A DNA stretch of 64,000 bases from Micrococcus sp. Lineage in GTDB: Bacteria; Actinomycetota; Actinomycetes; Actinomycetales; Micrococcaceae. The stretch covers positions 1-64,000 of the forward strand of contig JASBVO010000014.1 of the NCBI GenBank assembly GCA_029961105.1, in the 5' to 3' direction. Below the pieces are notes generated by a model. It ran no database searches and had not been told where the DNA came from. It worked only from the letters and a program-made list of their open reading frames with translations. Shown piece after piece: positions 8,727 through 17,905 of this stretch (position 1 is the stretch's first letter; every line of letters starts with the position of its first letter). A program made the translations under genes and the position numbers.

Positions 8727-10718
8727 TCAGCGCAGGAACAGCGCCCGCAGCCGGTGCGCGGTGAACAGCAGCCCAAGCACGATCATGACCACGAAGTACA
8801 GCAGGTGCACGGCCGTGAACGGGCTGAGCACACCGGCGCTGAGCTGGCGCATCAGCTCCACCCCGTGCCACAGCGGCAGGGCCTGGATCAGCCACTGGAC
8901 CGGCTCGGGGTAGACGGACAGCGGGAAGAACGTGGCCGAGAACAGGAACATCGGCATCAGCACCAGCATGATCCAGTCCATCTGCTGGAAGGTCGTCAGG
9001 TAGCTGGTCACGGCCATGCCGACGGCGGCGAACGCGAAGGCGACCAGCACCGCGGCGGGGATCAGCAGCACGGCCCACCAGCTGGTCACCAGGCCCAGTG
9101 CCGCCATCACCACGAGGAACGCCACCGAGTACAGCCCCCCGCGGATCAGGGCCATGGTGATCTCCCCCAGCGCCACGTCCATCGGGCCCAGCGAGGTGTT
9201 GAGCATGGTCTGATAGAGCTTGGACAACCGCATCCGGAAGAACACGTTCCAGGTGGAGTCGTAGATCGCCCCGTTCATGGCGGAGACCGCCAACAGCGCC
9301 GGGGCGATGTACTGCCCGTAGCTCACCGGCCCGCCCGGGCCCTCGACCTGCCCGATCAGCCCGCCCAGCCCCAGCCCGAGGCTCAGCAGGTACAGCACCG
9401 GCTCGAAGAACCCGGAGGCGAAGATCGCCCAGTTGGACGTCCTCAGCGCCTGGAAGCCGCGTCCCAGCACGGCCCGGACGTTGCCGCCGTACATCCCGGC
9501 GCCGGGTCCGGTGCGGACCCGGACCGGCGGCATCGGCGGCACCCGGTGCCCGGAGGCGGCCTCGGCTCCGGCAGCCGTCCCCGCTCCCGTCCCTGTCACC
9601 AGTTCCGCCGTCGTTCCCGTCGTCATTCCCGTCACCGCACCCGCGGCCCCGGCCGGGCCCGACGGCGGCCGCACCGGCGAGGCGCCCGGCCCGCCGGTGC
9701 TGTCGGCCCGACGGGCGCTGGCGTCCACGGCGGCGCGGGTGCCGGCCAGCAGGCCGCGGAGCCGGGCGGTCGCGGACGGGCCGCCGGGGCCGGCGTCGGG
9801 GTCCTGGCGGCCCGGCACCCAGCCCAGCCGGCGGGTGAAGATGCGCACCACCAGCGCCCACCCGGCGGCCGCGAGCACCAGCAGGTAGGCCACGTGCGCC
9901 ACGGTCAGCCAGAGGGGTTCGTCCATGCCGTAGGAGGCCACGCGGCCCAGCTGGGCAGCGTGCCACTGCGGGGAGAGCCAGCCGATCCACTGCAGCGCCG
10001 GCGGCAGCGTCTGCAGGGGGTAGAACGTCCCGGAGAACAGGAACAGCGGCATGATGAGGAACCGCTGGAGCAGGGAGAACTGGCCGGCGTCGCGCTTCAG
10101 GGAGGCGGCGAAGGCCATGATCGGCAGGCCGATGGCCAGGCCGCCCAGCGTGGCAGTGAACACCTGGACCCAGCCCCAGGGGCTGCTGACGACCCCGAAG
10201 GGGATCATGATCAGCAGGAACAGGGCCGACTGGACCATGAAACGCAGTAGCACCGCGGTGACGTGGCCGGCGGCGATCTGCCACGGCTGCAGTGGTGAGG
10301 CCTGCGGGGCGTAGTAGAGCCGGTGCCACTTGAACCCGTCCATGACCGAATAGGTGAACTCGACCGCCGCGGCCATCAGCGTACCGGAGGCCAGCAGGGC
10401 CGGGGCGATGAACGCCGCGTAGCCCACCCCGTCCAGGACCTGCTCGCCGCCCTCGATCAGCGAGGCCAGGCCCAGGCCCATGGCGAGCAGGTAGACCAGG
10501 GGTTCCCCGAGGGCCTGGACCACGATCACCCCGGCGTACTTGCGCATGGTCCGCAGGTAGTGCTCGGCGTAGTACCAGGGACCGGCCCGGCGCGCCCGGT
10601 CTGCGGACTCGGCCGGCGTGAGGGGCAGGGTGCCGCTGCGGTGGATCCGTTCCACGAGGACGGTCTCGGCGTCCCCGGCCCGCCCGGACCCCCGGACCGG
10701 GGTGGGCGGCTCAGTCAA
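8727..10718 (-). CDS. ABC-2 type permease, two permease units fused in one chain
   Basis: A 663-residue protein made of two homologous ABC-2 membrane domains, about residues 30-300 and 415-663, each with about six helices and matching landmarks: LGEPLVYLLAMGLGL against FEPVLYLLSLGLGLG, AFIAPALLASGTLMAA against QYIAPALLAVSAMNGA, and FLFSGTFYPL against FLFSATFFPL. A linker of about 110 residues rich in Gly, Thr and Ala joins them. In related actinobacteria the two NodJ-like permeases are normally separate genes (family knowledge). The start is a TTG at 10718 with GGAG five bases upstream, overlapping the ATPase stop by 8 bp. It would form an exporter with the ATPase at 10711-11739; the substrate is unknown. 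Confidence 0.85.
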   Translation of the reverse strand: MTEPPTPVRGSGRAGDAETVLVERIHRSGTLPLTPAESADRARRAGPWYYAEHYLRTMRKYAGVIVVQALGEPLVYLLAMGLGLASLIEGGEQVLDGVGYAAFIAPALLASGTLMAAAVEFTYSVMDGFKWHRLYYAPQASPLQPWQIAAGHVTAVLLRFMVQSALFLLIMIPFGVVSSPWGWVQVFTATLGGLAIGLPIMAFAASLKRDAGQFSLLQRFLIMPLFLFSGTFYPLQTLPPALQWIGWLSPQWHAAQLGRVASYGMDEPLWLTVAHVAYLLVLAAAGWALVVRIFTRRLGWVPGRQDPDAGPGGPSATARLRGLLAGTRAAVDASARRADSTGGPGASPVRPPSGPAGAAGAVTGMTTGTTAELVTGTGAGTAAGAEAASGHRVPPMPPVRVRTGPGAGMYGGNVRAVLGRGFQALRTSNWAIFASGFFEPVLYLLSLGLGLGGLIGQVEGPGGPVSYGQYIAPALLAVSAMNGAIYDSTWNVFFRMRLSKLYQTMLNTSLGPMDVALGEITMALIRGGLYSVAFLVVMAALGLVTSWWAVLLIPAAVLVAFAFAAVGMAVTSYLTTFQQMDWIMLVLMPMFLFSATFFPLSVYPEPVQWLIQALPLWHGVELMRQLSAGVLSPFTAVHLLYFVVMIVLGLLFTAHRLRALFLR

Positions 10719-11739
10719 CGAGGCTCCGCCCCGTCAGGGTGAGGAACACGTCCTCGAGCGAGGACCGGCGCACCAGGGACGTGATCGGTTCCAGGCCCAG
10801 GCCGGTGACGGCCTCCAGTGCCGTCTCGCCGTCGTGGGCGTAAACCAGCACCCGGTCCGGAAGGGACTCGATCCGGTCCGCCAGCGGGGCGCCGGAGCCG
10901 GCGAGGCGGCCGGGCAGCTCGCGCTCCAGCCGGGCGGCGACGCCGGCATTGCGGTCCGTGCCGAACCGCACCTCGAGCACCTCCCGGCTGGAGTGCTCGC
11001 GGATGAGCTGGGCCGGGGAGCCCTCGGCCATGATCCGCCCCCGGTCCACCACGATCAGCCGGTCGCACAGCTGCTCGGCCTCGTCCATGTAATGCGTGGT
11101 GAGTACCAGCGTGGTGCCCTGCTCCTTGAGCCGGAACAACCGGTCCCAGAGGATGTGACGGGCCTGCGGGTCCAGGCCGGTGGTGGGCTCGTCCAGGAGC
11201 AGGATCCGAGGCTCGTTGACGAGTCCGCGGGCGATCACCAGCCGCCGTTTCATGCCGCCGGAGAGGTCATCGACCTTCGTGTCGGCCCGGTCGGTGAGCT
11301 GGGCGAACTCCAGCAGCTCCAGGGCCTTGGGGCGCAGGTAGGAGTACGGCAGGCCGAAGTACCGGCCGTAGACGATGAGGTTGTCCCGGACCGTGAGCTC
11401 CTCGTCCAGGTTGTCCTGCTGGGGCACCACGCCCAGGTGCGCGCGCACCTCCGGGCCCTTGCGTTCCGGGTCCAGCCCCATGATGGACAGCGTCCCGGCC
11501 GTGCGCTGGGAGACGCCGCCGATCATCCGCATGACCGTGGACTTGCCCGCCCCGTTGGGGCCGAGCAACCCGAAGGACTCCCCCGGGCGCACGGCGAAGT
11601 CGATGCCGTCGACGGCGGCGAAGTCCCCGTAGCGCTTCACCAGTCCGCGGGCCTCGATCACGGCGGCGGCGGGCTCGGGGTCCATGCCGGTCACCGCCAC
11701 GGCCCCTGCGTGATGGGCATCACTCGTCTCACGGCTCAC
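10711..11739 (-). CDS. ABC-2 exporter ATPase (NodI/DrrA-like)
   Basis: A 342-residue ATPase with Walker A GPNGAGKST (about residue 60), signature LSGGMKRR (about 155), Walker B ILLLDEPTTGLD and an H-loop in LVLTTHYMDEAE. It carries the C-terminal DUF4162-like tail (about 240-340) usual in NodI/DrrA-type exporters. The GTG at 11739 is chosen because TAGGAT ends seven bases upstream. It drives the fused permease encoded by the overlapping downstream gene. Such pairs export lipids, polyketides or antibiotics; the substrate is not shown by the sequence. Confidence 0.9.
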   Translation of the reverse strand: MSRETSDAHHAGAVAVTGMDPEPAAAVIEARGLVKRYGDFAAVDGIDFAVRPGESFGLLGPNGAGKSTVMRMIGGVSQRTAGTLSIMGLDPERKGPEVRAHLGVVPQQDNLDEELTVRDNLIVYGRYFGLPYSYLRPKALELLEFAQLTDRADTKVDDLSGGMKRRLVIARGLVNEPRILLLDEPTTGLDPQARHILWDRLFRLKEQGTTLVLTTHYMDEAEQLCDRLIVVDRGRIMAEGSPAQLIREHSSREVLEVRFGTDRNAGVAARLERELPGRLAGSGAPLADRIESLPDRVLVYAHDGETALEAVTGLGLEPITSLVRRSSLEDVFLTLTGRSLVD

Positions 11740-11746
11740 CCGCGCG

Positions 11747-11752
11747 ATCCTA
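11747..11752 (-). promoter_or_regulatory. -10 element TAGGAT of the ABC-2 exporter operon (leaderless)
   Basis: TAGGAT on the minus strand ends 7 nt before the GTG at 11739, with no ribosome-binding site between. Confidence 0.5.
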
Positions 11753-11848
11753 GCCCAGCCCGCGCCCGACGGGTACCGGCCGCGGCGCCAGACCGCCACA
11801 CCCCGGCCCATGACGATCCCGTGACGCAGATCTCACGCACGGGAGACC

Positions 11849-11866
11849 AGGATCATATACGATCCT
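11849..11866. promoter_or_regulatory. Inverted repeat AGGATC-N6-GATCCT before the MHS transporter
   Basis: A perfect 6-bp inverted repeat with the 6-nt centre ATATAC, 90 bp upstream of the transporter start. The centre contains a TACGAT-like -10 sequence, so a bound protein would block the promoter. FadR-type GntR regulators use palindromes with a TATAC core, which makes one of those a candidate; no regulator gene is adjacent. Confidence 0.4.
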
Positions 11867-11955
11867 AGGGGCGGCGTGATGGACCTCACGGTCCGCCGAC
11901 ACCGGCCCCGCCGAGGGGCCGGCCACCTGAACATCCACCACTGAGGTAACGAGAC

Positions 11956-13335
11956 GTGACAGCTTCCAGCATGACGACCAGGCCCCGGGCCAATCAGCGG
12001 CGAGTCGCCGCGGCCACCCTGGTGGGGACCACCATCGAGTGGTACGACTTCTTCATCTACGCCACGATCGCCGCGCTGGTGTTCCGCGACCTGTTCTTCG
12101 CCCCCGCCGGTGAGAGCTTCAGCCAGATCGTCACCTTCGCCTCGGTCGGCATCTCCTTCCTCTTCCGGCCCCTCGGGGCGTTCCTCGCCGGCCACTACGG
12201 GGACAAGCTCGGCCGGAAGGTGATCCTCGTGGTCACCCTGGTCATGATGGGCGGGGCCACCACGCTCATCGGCCTGCTGCCCACGTTCCAGGCGGTCGGG
12301 ATCGCTGCGCCGCTGCTGCTCCTGCTGCTGCGCGTCCTGCAGGGGATCTCCGCCGGCGGCGAGTGGGGCGGCGCCGTGCTCATGGCGGTCGAGCACGCCC
12401 CGGCCGAACGCCGCGGACTGGCCGGCGCCGTCCCGCAGCTGGGCGTCCCCCTGGGCCTGCTCCTGGCCACGGGCGTCACGGCGCTGATGACCGGTGTCAT
12501 CTCCCCGGGCGAGGCCTTCATGGAGTGGGGCTGGCGCTGGCCGTTCATCGCGTCGATCATCCTGATCGCCGTCGGTTACCTGGTGCGCATCGCCGTGGAC
12601 GAGTCCCCGGTCTTCCAGGAGATCGCCGAGGCCAAGCAGCGTGAGTCCGTGCCCGTGGTCGAGCTGTTCCGCAGGTACTGGCACCTGGTGGTCATCGCGG
12701 CCCTGATCTTCGTGGGGAACAACGCCGTGGGCTACATGTCGACGGGCGGGTTCATCCCCTCCTATGCCACCGGCGACGCCGTCGGCCTCGACTCCACGGA
12801 CGTGCTGGTGGCGATGACGTTCGCCGCGGCCGTGTGGTTCTGCTCCACCCTCGGGGCGGGCCTGCTCCCGGACCGGATCGGGCGGAAGCTGACCTACCAG
12901 ATCGGGTACGCCTGGCTGGCCCTGTGCGTCTTCCCGCTGTTCTGGCTGATCAACACCGGCGAGCTGGGAATGCTCTACCTGGCGTTGTTCCTGGTCTGCG
13001 TCGGCACGGGGCTGACCTACGGGCCCCAGGCCGCGCTCTACTCCGAGCTCTTCCCGGCTTCGGTGCGCTTCTCCGGCGTCTCCATCTCCTATGCGATCGG
13101 TGCGATCCTCGGCGGCGCCTTCGCCCCGATGATCGCCCAGGCCCTCCTGGAACGCACCGGCGGCTCCACGGCGATCTCGGCCTACCTGCTGATCGCCGTC
13201 CTGGTGGCGCTGGCCGCCGTCAGCCTCGTGCGTGATCGCAAGGGCATCGACCTGTCCATCCACAACCAGACCGAGCAGGAGACCGGGGCCACGGTCTTCG
13301 ACCGGGCGCCCGAACGGGAGACGGTCTCCGCCTGA
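11956..13335 (+). CDS. MHS-family (ProP/ShiA-like) MFS metabolite:H+ symporter
   Basis: A 459-residue, 12-helix transporter. The N-terminal TTIEWYDFFIYATIAALVF is the signature of the metabolite:H+ symporter family (citrate, alpha-ketoglutarate, shikimate and proline/betaine carriers), followed by GDKLGRK and an RVLQGISAGGEWGGA segment, also typical. It imports an organic acid or osmolyte with protons; which one is unknown. The GTG at 11956 has GAGGT about eight bases upstream. The gene stands alone, with an inverted-repeat operator candidate upstream and a hairpin terminator directly after the stop. Confidence 0.85.
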   Translation: MTASSMTTRPRANQRRVAAATLVGTTIEWYDFFIYATIAALVFRDLFFAPAGESFSQIVTFASVGISFLFRPLGAFLAGHYGDKLGRKVILVVTLVMMGGATTLIGLLPTFQAVGIAAPLLLLLLRVLQGISAGGEWGGAVLMAVEHAPAERRGLAGAVPQLGVPLGLLLATGVTALMTGVISPGEAFMEWGWRWPFIASIILIAVGYLVRIAVDESPVFQEIAEAKQRESVPVVELFRRYWHLVVIAALIFVGNNAVGYMSTGGFIPSYATGDAVGLDSTDVLVAMTFAAAVWFCSTLGAGLLPDRIGRKLTYQIGYAWLALCVFPLFWLINTGELGMLYLALFLVCVGTGLTYGPQAALYSELFPASVRFSGVSISYAIGAILGGAFAPMIAQALLERTGGSTAISAYLLIAVLVALAAVSLVRDRKGIDLSIHNQTEQETGATVFDRAPERETVSA

Positions 13336-13358
13336 GCCGTCCCGTCACGCGGGACGGC
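13336..13358 (+). terminator. Hairpin terminator after the MHS transporter
   Basis: A 9-bp perfect stem, GCCGTCCCG (13336-13344) and CGGGACGGC (13350-13358), with a 5-nt loop, begins at the base after the stop codon. No T-run follows. Confidence 0.6.
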
Positions 13359-13405
13359 TCGCGCGGGACGGGTCGCTCGGGACGGGCCTCGCGGGGCGGG
13401 TTCCC
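13350..13405. repeat. Four tandem 14-bp repeats (CGGGACGG core)
   Basis: Four consecutive 14-bp units begin at 13350, 13364, 13378 and 13392, each starting CGGG(A/G)CGG. The first unit supplies the 3' arm of the terminator hairpin, so the array may have grown by copying that arm. Confidence 0.6.
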
Positions 13406-13461
13406 GGGTCGCAAACCGGTGGTCACAGCGTCCACCACCCATGGTTCGTGACCCGGGAACC
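13399..13461. terminator. Long inverted repeat between convergent genes
   Basis: Outer arms GGTTCCCGGGTC (13399-13410) and its exact complement at 13450-13461 enclose an inner hairpin with GGTGG (13418-13422) and CCACC (13432-13436). It lies between the MHS transporter and folD, which converge here, and could serve as a two-way terminator. Confidence 0.5.
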
Positions 13462-13520
13462 GCGCGCCTGCTCAGATGCGCTCGGGCTCCGCGCGCCGGC
13501 TCAGTTGCGCTCGGGCTCCG
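13461..13520. repeat. Tandem duplication of the folD 3' end (29-bp period)
   Basis: The 31 bases at 13461-13491 match 13490-13520 with two mismatches. The right copy is the last part of folD with its stop codon; the left copy lies outside the gene. Confidence 0.7.
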
Positions 13521-14409
13521 TCCAGCCATCGGCGGCCGCGGCACGCTCGGCGGCCTCGACCACGTTGGCCAGCAGCATCACCCGGGTCATCGGGCCCACG
13601 CCGCCGGGGTTCGGGGCCATCCAGGACGCCTTGTCGGCCACGGCCGGGTCCACGTCGCCGGTGATCCTGGCCTTGCCGTCCTCGCCCTCGACGCGGGAGA
13701 CCCCCACGTCCAGCACGATCACGCCGTCCTTGACGTCCTCCGGACCGACCATGTGCGCCACCCCGGCCGCGGCGATGATGACGTCCGCGCGGGCCAGCTC
13801 GGCCTTCAGGTCCTTCGTGCCGGTGTGGGCCAGCACCACGGTGGCGTTGACGTCCCGGCGGGTCAGTACCAGCCCGGCCGGCCGGCCGATGGTGACCCCG
13901 CGGCCGATCACCAGGACCACCTTGCCGTCCAGGTCGATCCCGTAGTGCCTCAGCAACTCCACGCAGCCCTTGGGCGTGCACGGCAGCGGCGAGTCCAGCT
14001 CCCCGCCCACGGAGGCCACCAGGCGGCCCAGGTTCATCGGGTGCAGGCCGTCGGCGTCCTTGTCCGGGTCGATCGCCTCGAGGATGCGGTCCGTGTCGAT
14101 GTGCTTGGGCAGCGGCAGCTGCACGATGTACCCGGTGCAGGCCTCGTCCGCGTTCAGCTCCTCCACCACGGCCAGCAGTTCCTCCTCGGTGGTGGAGGCG
14201 GGCAGGTCCCGGCGGATCGACGCCACGCCCACCTCGGCGCAGTCGCGGTGCTTGCCCGCCACGTAGGACTGCGAGCCCGGGTCCTCACCGACCAGGATCG
14301 TGCCCAGCCCGGGCACGACGCCCTGACCGCGCAGGGCCTCCACGCGCCGGGTGAGGTCTTCCTTGATGGCGGCCGCCGTGGCGCGGCCATCGAGCTTCTG
14401 TGCGGTCAT
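13501..14409 (-). CDS. folD: Methylenetetrahydrofolate dehydrogenase / methenyltetrahydrofolate cyclohydrolase
   Basis: A 302-residue cytoplasmic bifunctional enzyme that interconverts 5,10-methylene-, 5,10-methenyl- and 10-formyl-THF. The catalytic Lys sits in [10 protein letters not shown] (about residue 55), VQLPLPKH and [11 protein letters not shown] mark the folate and NADP sites, and the C-terminal [11 protein letters not shown] is the FolD signature. The start is ATG 14409 with AAGGAAG about 12 bases upstream; an upstream in-frame ATG at 14448 would add 13 residues not found in the family. It lies 72 bp after glyA on the same strand, and glyA supplies methylene-THF, so the pair forms a one-carbon module. 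Confidence 0.95.
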   Translation of the reverse strand: MTAQKLDGRATAAAIKEDLTRRVEALRGQGVVPGLGTILVGEDPGSQSYVAGKHRDCAEVGVASIRRDLPASTTEEELLAVVEELNADEACTGYIVQLPLPKHIDTDRILEAIDPDKDADGLHPMNLGRLVASVGGELDSPLPCTPKGCVELLRHYGIDLDGKVVLVIGRGVTIGRPAGLVLTRRDVNATVVLAHTGTKDLKAELARADVIIAAAGVAHMVGPEDVKDGVIVLDVGVSRVEGEDGKARITGDVDPAVADKASWMAPNPGGVGPMTRVMLLANVVEAAERAAAADGWTEPERN

Positions 14410-14481
14410 GGCTGGATCACGCTTCCTTGCGGGGGTCGACCGGGACAATACCTAGCACCATAGTGAGTCGCGTGGAGTGTG

Positions 14482-15777
14482 TCACCAGGTCTCGAGGCCT
14501 TCGTACAGCGGGAAGTCGGCGGCGAGCCGCTGCACGCGGGACTTCAGCGCGGCCACGTCGGGGCCCGGCTTGAGGGCCTGGGCGATGACGTCCGCGACCT
14601 CGGCGAACTCCTCCGGGCCGAAGCCGCGGGTGGCCAGGGCCGGGGTGCCGATGCGCAGTCCGGAGGTGGTCATCGGCGGCCGCGGGTCCCAGGGGACGGA
14701 GTTGCGGTTGACGGTGATGCCGACCTCGTGGAGCAGGTCCTCGGCCTGGCGTCCGTCCAGCTCTGCGTGGCGCAGGTCCACCAGGATCAGGTGCACGTCG
14801 GTGCCGCCGGTCAGCACGGAGACCCCGTGCTCGGCCACGTCGGCCCCCGTCAGCCGTTCGGCCAGGATCTGGGCGCCCTCGACGGTGCGGCGCTGGCGCT
14901 CGGCGAACTCCTCCGAGGCGGCGATCTTGAAGGCCACGGCCTTGCCGGCGATCGCGTGCATCAGCGGGCCGCCCTGCTGGCCCGGGAACACGGCGGAGTC
15001 GATCTTCTTCCGGTACTCCTCCTTGGACAGGATGAAGCCCGAGCGCGGCCCGGCGAGGGTCTTGTGCGCGGTGGAGGTCACGACGTCGGCATGCGGCACC
15101 GGGTTCGGGTGCAGCCCCGCGGCGACCAGCCCGGCGAAGTGGGCCATGTCCACCCACAACTTCGCCCCGACCTCGTCCGCGATGGAGCGGAACGCCTCGA
15201 AGTCCAGCTGCCGGGGGTAGGCCGACCAGCCGGCCACGATCACGGCCGGCTTCTCGGCCAGCGCCTTCTCGCGGACCTTGTCCATGTCGATCCGGTAGGT
15301 GTCCGGCTCCACCTCGTAGGCGGCGATGGTGTAGGTCTTACCGGAGAAGTTCAGCTTCATCCCGTGCGTCAGGTGGCCGCCGTGCGCCAGGGACAGGCCC
15401 ATCAGGGTGTCCCCGGGTTGCATGAGCGCGGTCATCAGCGCGACGTTGGCCTGCGCCCCGGCGTGCGGCTGGACGTTGGCGTGTTCGGCCCCGAACAGGG
15501 CCTTGGCCCGCTCGATCGCCAGGTTCTCGGCCACGTCCACGTACTCGCAGCCCCCGTAGTACCGCCGCCCGGGGTAACCCTCGGCGTACTTGTTGGTCAG
15601 CACCGACCCCTGGGTCTGCAGGATGGCCCGCGGCACGAAGTTCTCGGAGGCGATCATCTCCAGGGTGTCCCGCTGGCGGCCCAGCTCCTGGTCGAGGACG
15701 GCGGCGATCTCCGGGTCGACGTCGGTCAGGGGACGATTGCTGAGGGACACGGACGTCGTGGTGTTCGGCTCGGTCAC
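14482..15777 (-). CDS. glyA: Serine hydroxymethyltransferase
   Basis: A 431-residue PLP enzyme that converts serine and THF to glycine and 5,10-methylene-THF. Conserved features are ENFVPRAI near residue 37, [13 protein letters not shown] (about 57), and the PLP Lys in [13 protein letters not shown] (about 235). The length matches the family when the GTG at 15777 is used, which has AGGAG six bases upstream; the longer upstream frame adds Arg/Pro-rich residues with no family match. It is followed by folD, fitting a shared one-carbon function. The 5' leader up to the divergent flavoprotein promoter is about 150 nt; no known riboswitch pattern was recognised in it. Confidence 0.95.
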   Translation of the reverse strand: MTEPNTTTSVSLSNRPLTDVDPEIAAVLDQELGRQRDTLEMIASENFVPRAILQTQGSVLTNKYAEGYPGRRYYGGCEYVDVAENLAIERAKALFGAEHANVQPHAGAQANVALMTALMQPGDTLMGLSLAHGGHLTHGMKLNFSGKTYTIAAYEVEPDTYRIDMDKVREKALAEKPAVIVAGWSAYPRQLDFEAFRSIADEVGAKLWVDMAHFAGLVAAGLHPNPVPHADVVTSTAHKTLAGPRSGFILSKEEYRKKIDSAVFPGQQGGPLMHAIAGKAVAFKIAASEEFAERQRRTVEGAQILAERLTGADVAEHGVSVLTGGTDVHLILVDLRHAELDGRQAEDLLHEVGITVNRNSVPWDPRPPMTTSGLRIGTPALATRGFGPEEFAEVADVIAQALKPGPDVAALKSRVQRLAADFPLYEGLETW

Positions 15778-15956
15778 AAGAAGCTCCTGCTGGCGTGGTC
15801 TGGGGACTCTGGTCTGGCGGCCGGACCCAGGCGGGCGGTCCGGGCGCCTCCCGGGACCGACGGCGTCGGCCCCACGGATCGCCGCTTCCCGGTGGTGGTC
15901 CACCTGCGCCAGTCGCGGCCTGCGCCCCATCGTAGCGTGGCTCCCGGGACCGGACG

Positions 15957-15972
15957 CCTGCAATACTGCAGG
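15957..15972. promoter_or_regulatory. Dyad CCTGCA-ATAC-TGCAGG over a leaderless -10
   Basis: A perfect 6-bp inverted repeat with a 4-nt centre. The -10-like AATACT (15962-15967) lies inside it and ends 7 nt before the GTG at 15975. A regulator bound here would occlude the promoter; none is known. Confidence 0.45.
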
Positions 15973-15974
15973 TC

Positions 15975-17189
15975 GTGACCTCCACCCCTGAACTGCTCGA
16001 CGTCGTCGTGATCGGAGCCGGTCAGGCCGGGCTCAGCGCTGCCGGGCAGCTGCTGCGGAAGAAGGTGGAGCCCGGGACCGGGTTCGTGGTGCTGGACGCC
16101 AACGACGGGCCGGGCGGGGCGTGGCGCCACCGCTGGGACTCGCTGACCTTCGACACCGCACACGGGATCCACGACCTGCCCGGGATGCCGCTGGAGACGC
16201 CCGACCCCCGGGAACCGGCCAGTCGCGTGGTGTCCCGGTACTACGGGGCCTACGAGAAGCGGCTGGGACTGCCCGTGATCCGGCCGGTGGACGTGACGGG
16301 CGTGGACCACCGCGCGGGCGTCTTCACCGTCGCGGCCGCCGACGGCCGGCAATGGCACGCGCGGGCCGTCATCAACGCGACCGGCACCTGGGACAGCCCG
16401 TACGTGCCCTACTACCCGGGCATCGCCGACTTCACCGGACGTCAGCTGCACACCCGCGGGTTCACGGCGGCCGGGGACTTCACCGGCCAGCGCGTGTTGG
16501 TGGTCGGCGGCGGCACCTCGGCGCTGCAGTTCCTGCTGCAGCTGCACGAGGCCGGTGCCGCCACGGTGTGGACCACCCGCCGCCCACCGGACTGGACGGA
16601 CCGCTTTTTCGACGCCTCCTGGGGCGTGGACGTGGAGACCTCGGTGTCCGCCCGCACCACCATGGGCCTGCCGCCGCTGTCCGTGGTCGCCGCCACCGGC
16701 CTGCCCGTCACCGAGCAGTACCGGGCGGGGATGGCCTCGGGCGTGCTCGTCAGCCGCGGGCCGCTGCGCCGGATCACCCCCACCGGGGCCGTCCTGGACG
16801 GCCCGGGGCCCGACGGCGGCGCCGTCCCCTCCCAGGGGGAGGTCGCCGACCGCCTGCTGGCACCGGGCGGCACCGCGTCCGGCGGCCTGGACCGGGTGCC
16901 CTCACTGCCCGGACGGGCCTGCACGGTCCTGTCCTCGGAGGACCCGCTGACCACCTGGGAGACGCCGGTGGACACGATCCTGTGGGCCACCGGATTCCGC
17001 GCCTCGCTGGACCACCTGGCGCCCCTGCACGTCCGTGAGCGCGGCGGAGGGGTGCGGATGGACCGCGACGGCGTGGCGGTGTCGAAGATGCCCGGGCTGT
17101 TCCTCGTCGGCTATGGCGCCTCGGCCTCGACGATCGGCGCCACCCGGGCCGGCCGCCGGGCTGCGGTCCAGGCGGCGGCCTACCTCTGA
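15975..17189 (+). CDS. Flavin-dependent monooxygenase-like oxidoreductase (CzcO/TrkA-type)
   Basis: A 404-residue two-dinucleotide-binding flavoprotein. [10 protein letters not shown] (about residue 14) binds [13 protein letters not shown] (about 177) is the second Rossmann motif for NAD(P)H, and ILWATGFR (about 335) with the C-terminal FLVGYGAS is typical of the CzcO/YhiN-like group related to flavin monooxygenases. Catalysis on a specific substrate cannot be inferred. The GTG start at 15975 follows a -10-like AATACT by seven bases, inside a palindrome. It is divergent from glyA and ends 138 bp before the catR-like gene. Confidence 0.75.
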   Translation: MTSTPELLDVVVIGAGQAGLSAAGQLLRKKVEPGTGFVVLDANDGPGGAWRHRWDSLTFDTAHGIHDLPGMPLETPDPREPASRVVSRYYGAYEKRLGLPVIRPVDVTGVDHRAGVFTVAAADGRQWHARAVINATGTWDSPYVPYYPGIADFTGRQLHTRGFTAAGDFTGQRVLVVGGGTSALQFLLQLHEAGAATVWTTRRPPDWTDRFFDASWGVDVETSVSARTTMGLPPLSVVAATGLPVTEQYRAGMASGVLVSRGPLRRITPTGAVLDGPGPDGGAVPSQGEVADRLLAPGGTASGGLDRVPSLPGRACTVLSSEDPLTTWETPVDTILWATGFRASLDHLAPLHVRERGGGVRMDRDGVAVSKMPGLFLVGYGASASTIGATRAGRRAAVQAAAYL

Positions 17190-17291
17190 CGGAGCCGAGG
17201 GCTTCGCACGCCGGCCACGGCCCCTAGGCCCCGGGGCGCCCCTCACGCCCGGGGTCTCGTGCCGTTCACCCCGGATTCACCCCTCGTCCTT

Positions 17292-17309
17292 TTTATGAGC
17301 TACTCAAAA
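17292..17309. promoter_or_regulatory. Probable Fur/PerR-type operator before the catR-like gene
   Basis: An AT-rich imperfect inverted repeat, with TGAG (17296-17299) and CTCA (17303-17306) flanked by T-rich and A-rich arms, stands out from the GC-rich background. It covers the -35 region of a promoter whose CATGAT -10 (17315-17320) ends 7 nt before the ATG at 17328. Autoregulation by the adjacent Fur-family protein is the simplest reading. Confidence 0.5.
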
Positions 17310-17327
17310 TATGGCATGATGAAGTCC

Positions 17328-17858
17328 ATGAGTCCCGCGAGTCCCCACGAGCCCGGCCGGGCACCGGAGCAGAGCGCCGCACACGGCGCCGCCTCCCTGC
17401 CCTGGGCCGCCCGGGTCCGCGCCTCCGGCCTGCGGGTCACCAAGCAGCGGCTGGCCGTGCTCGACGCCCTGGACCACGCCCCGCACGCCACGGCGGACCA
17501 GGTGCTGGATCGGGTGCGGCAGTCCCTGCCGGACATCACCGTCCAGTCCGTCTACACCGTGCTGCACTCCCTGACGGACGCCGGCCTGCTGCGCCAGCTG
17601 GACCTGGCCAACTCCCCGGCGCGCTACGAGACCCGGGTGGCGGACAACCACCACCATGCCGTCTGCACGGAGTGCGGCCGCATCGAGGACGTGGCCTGCG
17701 CCGTCGGGCACGCGCCCTGCCTGACGCCCGCCGAGACGCACGGCATGGCCATCCGGGTGGCCGATGTCGTCTACCAGGGACTGTGCGCCGACTGCGCGCG
17801 CCGGGAGGCCGACGCGGCCCCCGGCACCCCAAGCCCCCGGGACGCCCACCAGGGCTGA
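17328..17858 (+). CDS. Fur-family peroxide regulator (CatR/PerR-like)
   Basis: A 176-residue regulator with the winged-helix domain at about 30-95 (recognition helix [14 protein letters not shown]) and a dimer/metal domain with [11 protein letters not shown] (His108-110, Cys113, Cys116) and CADC (Cys153, Cys156). Two CxxC pairs form the structural zinc site of PerR/CatR proteins. Family members lose DNA binding when peroxide oxidises the iron-ligating His. The catalase gene follows by 47 bp, the same order as catR-catA in Streptomyces, so it probably represses that catalase. Upstream ATG 17295 is possible, but 17328 follows a -10 by seven bases. Confidence 0.85.
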   Translation: MSPASPHEPGRAPEQSAAHGAASLPWAARVRASGLRVTKQRLAVLDALDHAPHATADQVLDRVRQSLPDITVQSVYTVLHSLTDAGLLRQLDLANSPARYETRVADNHHHAVCTECGRIEDVACAVGHAPCLTPAETHGMAIRVADVVYQGLCADCARREADAAPGTPSPRDAHQG

Positions 17859-17905
17859 CCGGGCCTTCCACCCACCAACCACCATCCCCGACCAAGGAGA
17901 ACGTG

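Noticed and set aside
15778-15950. Riboswitch in the glyA leader
   Set aside because: The leader is GC-rich with possible hairpins but no glycine, SAM or THF riboswitch core could be recognised by eye.
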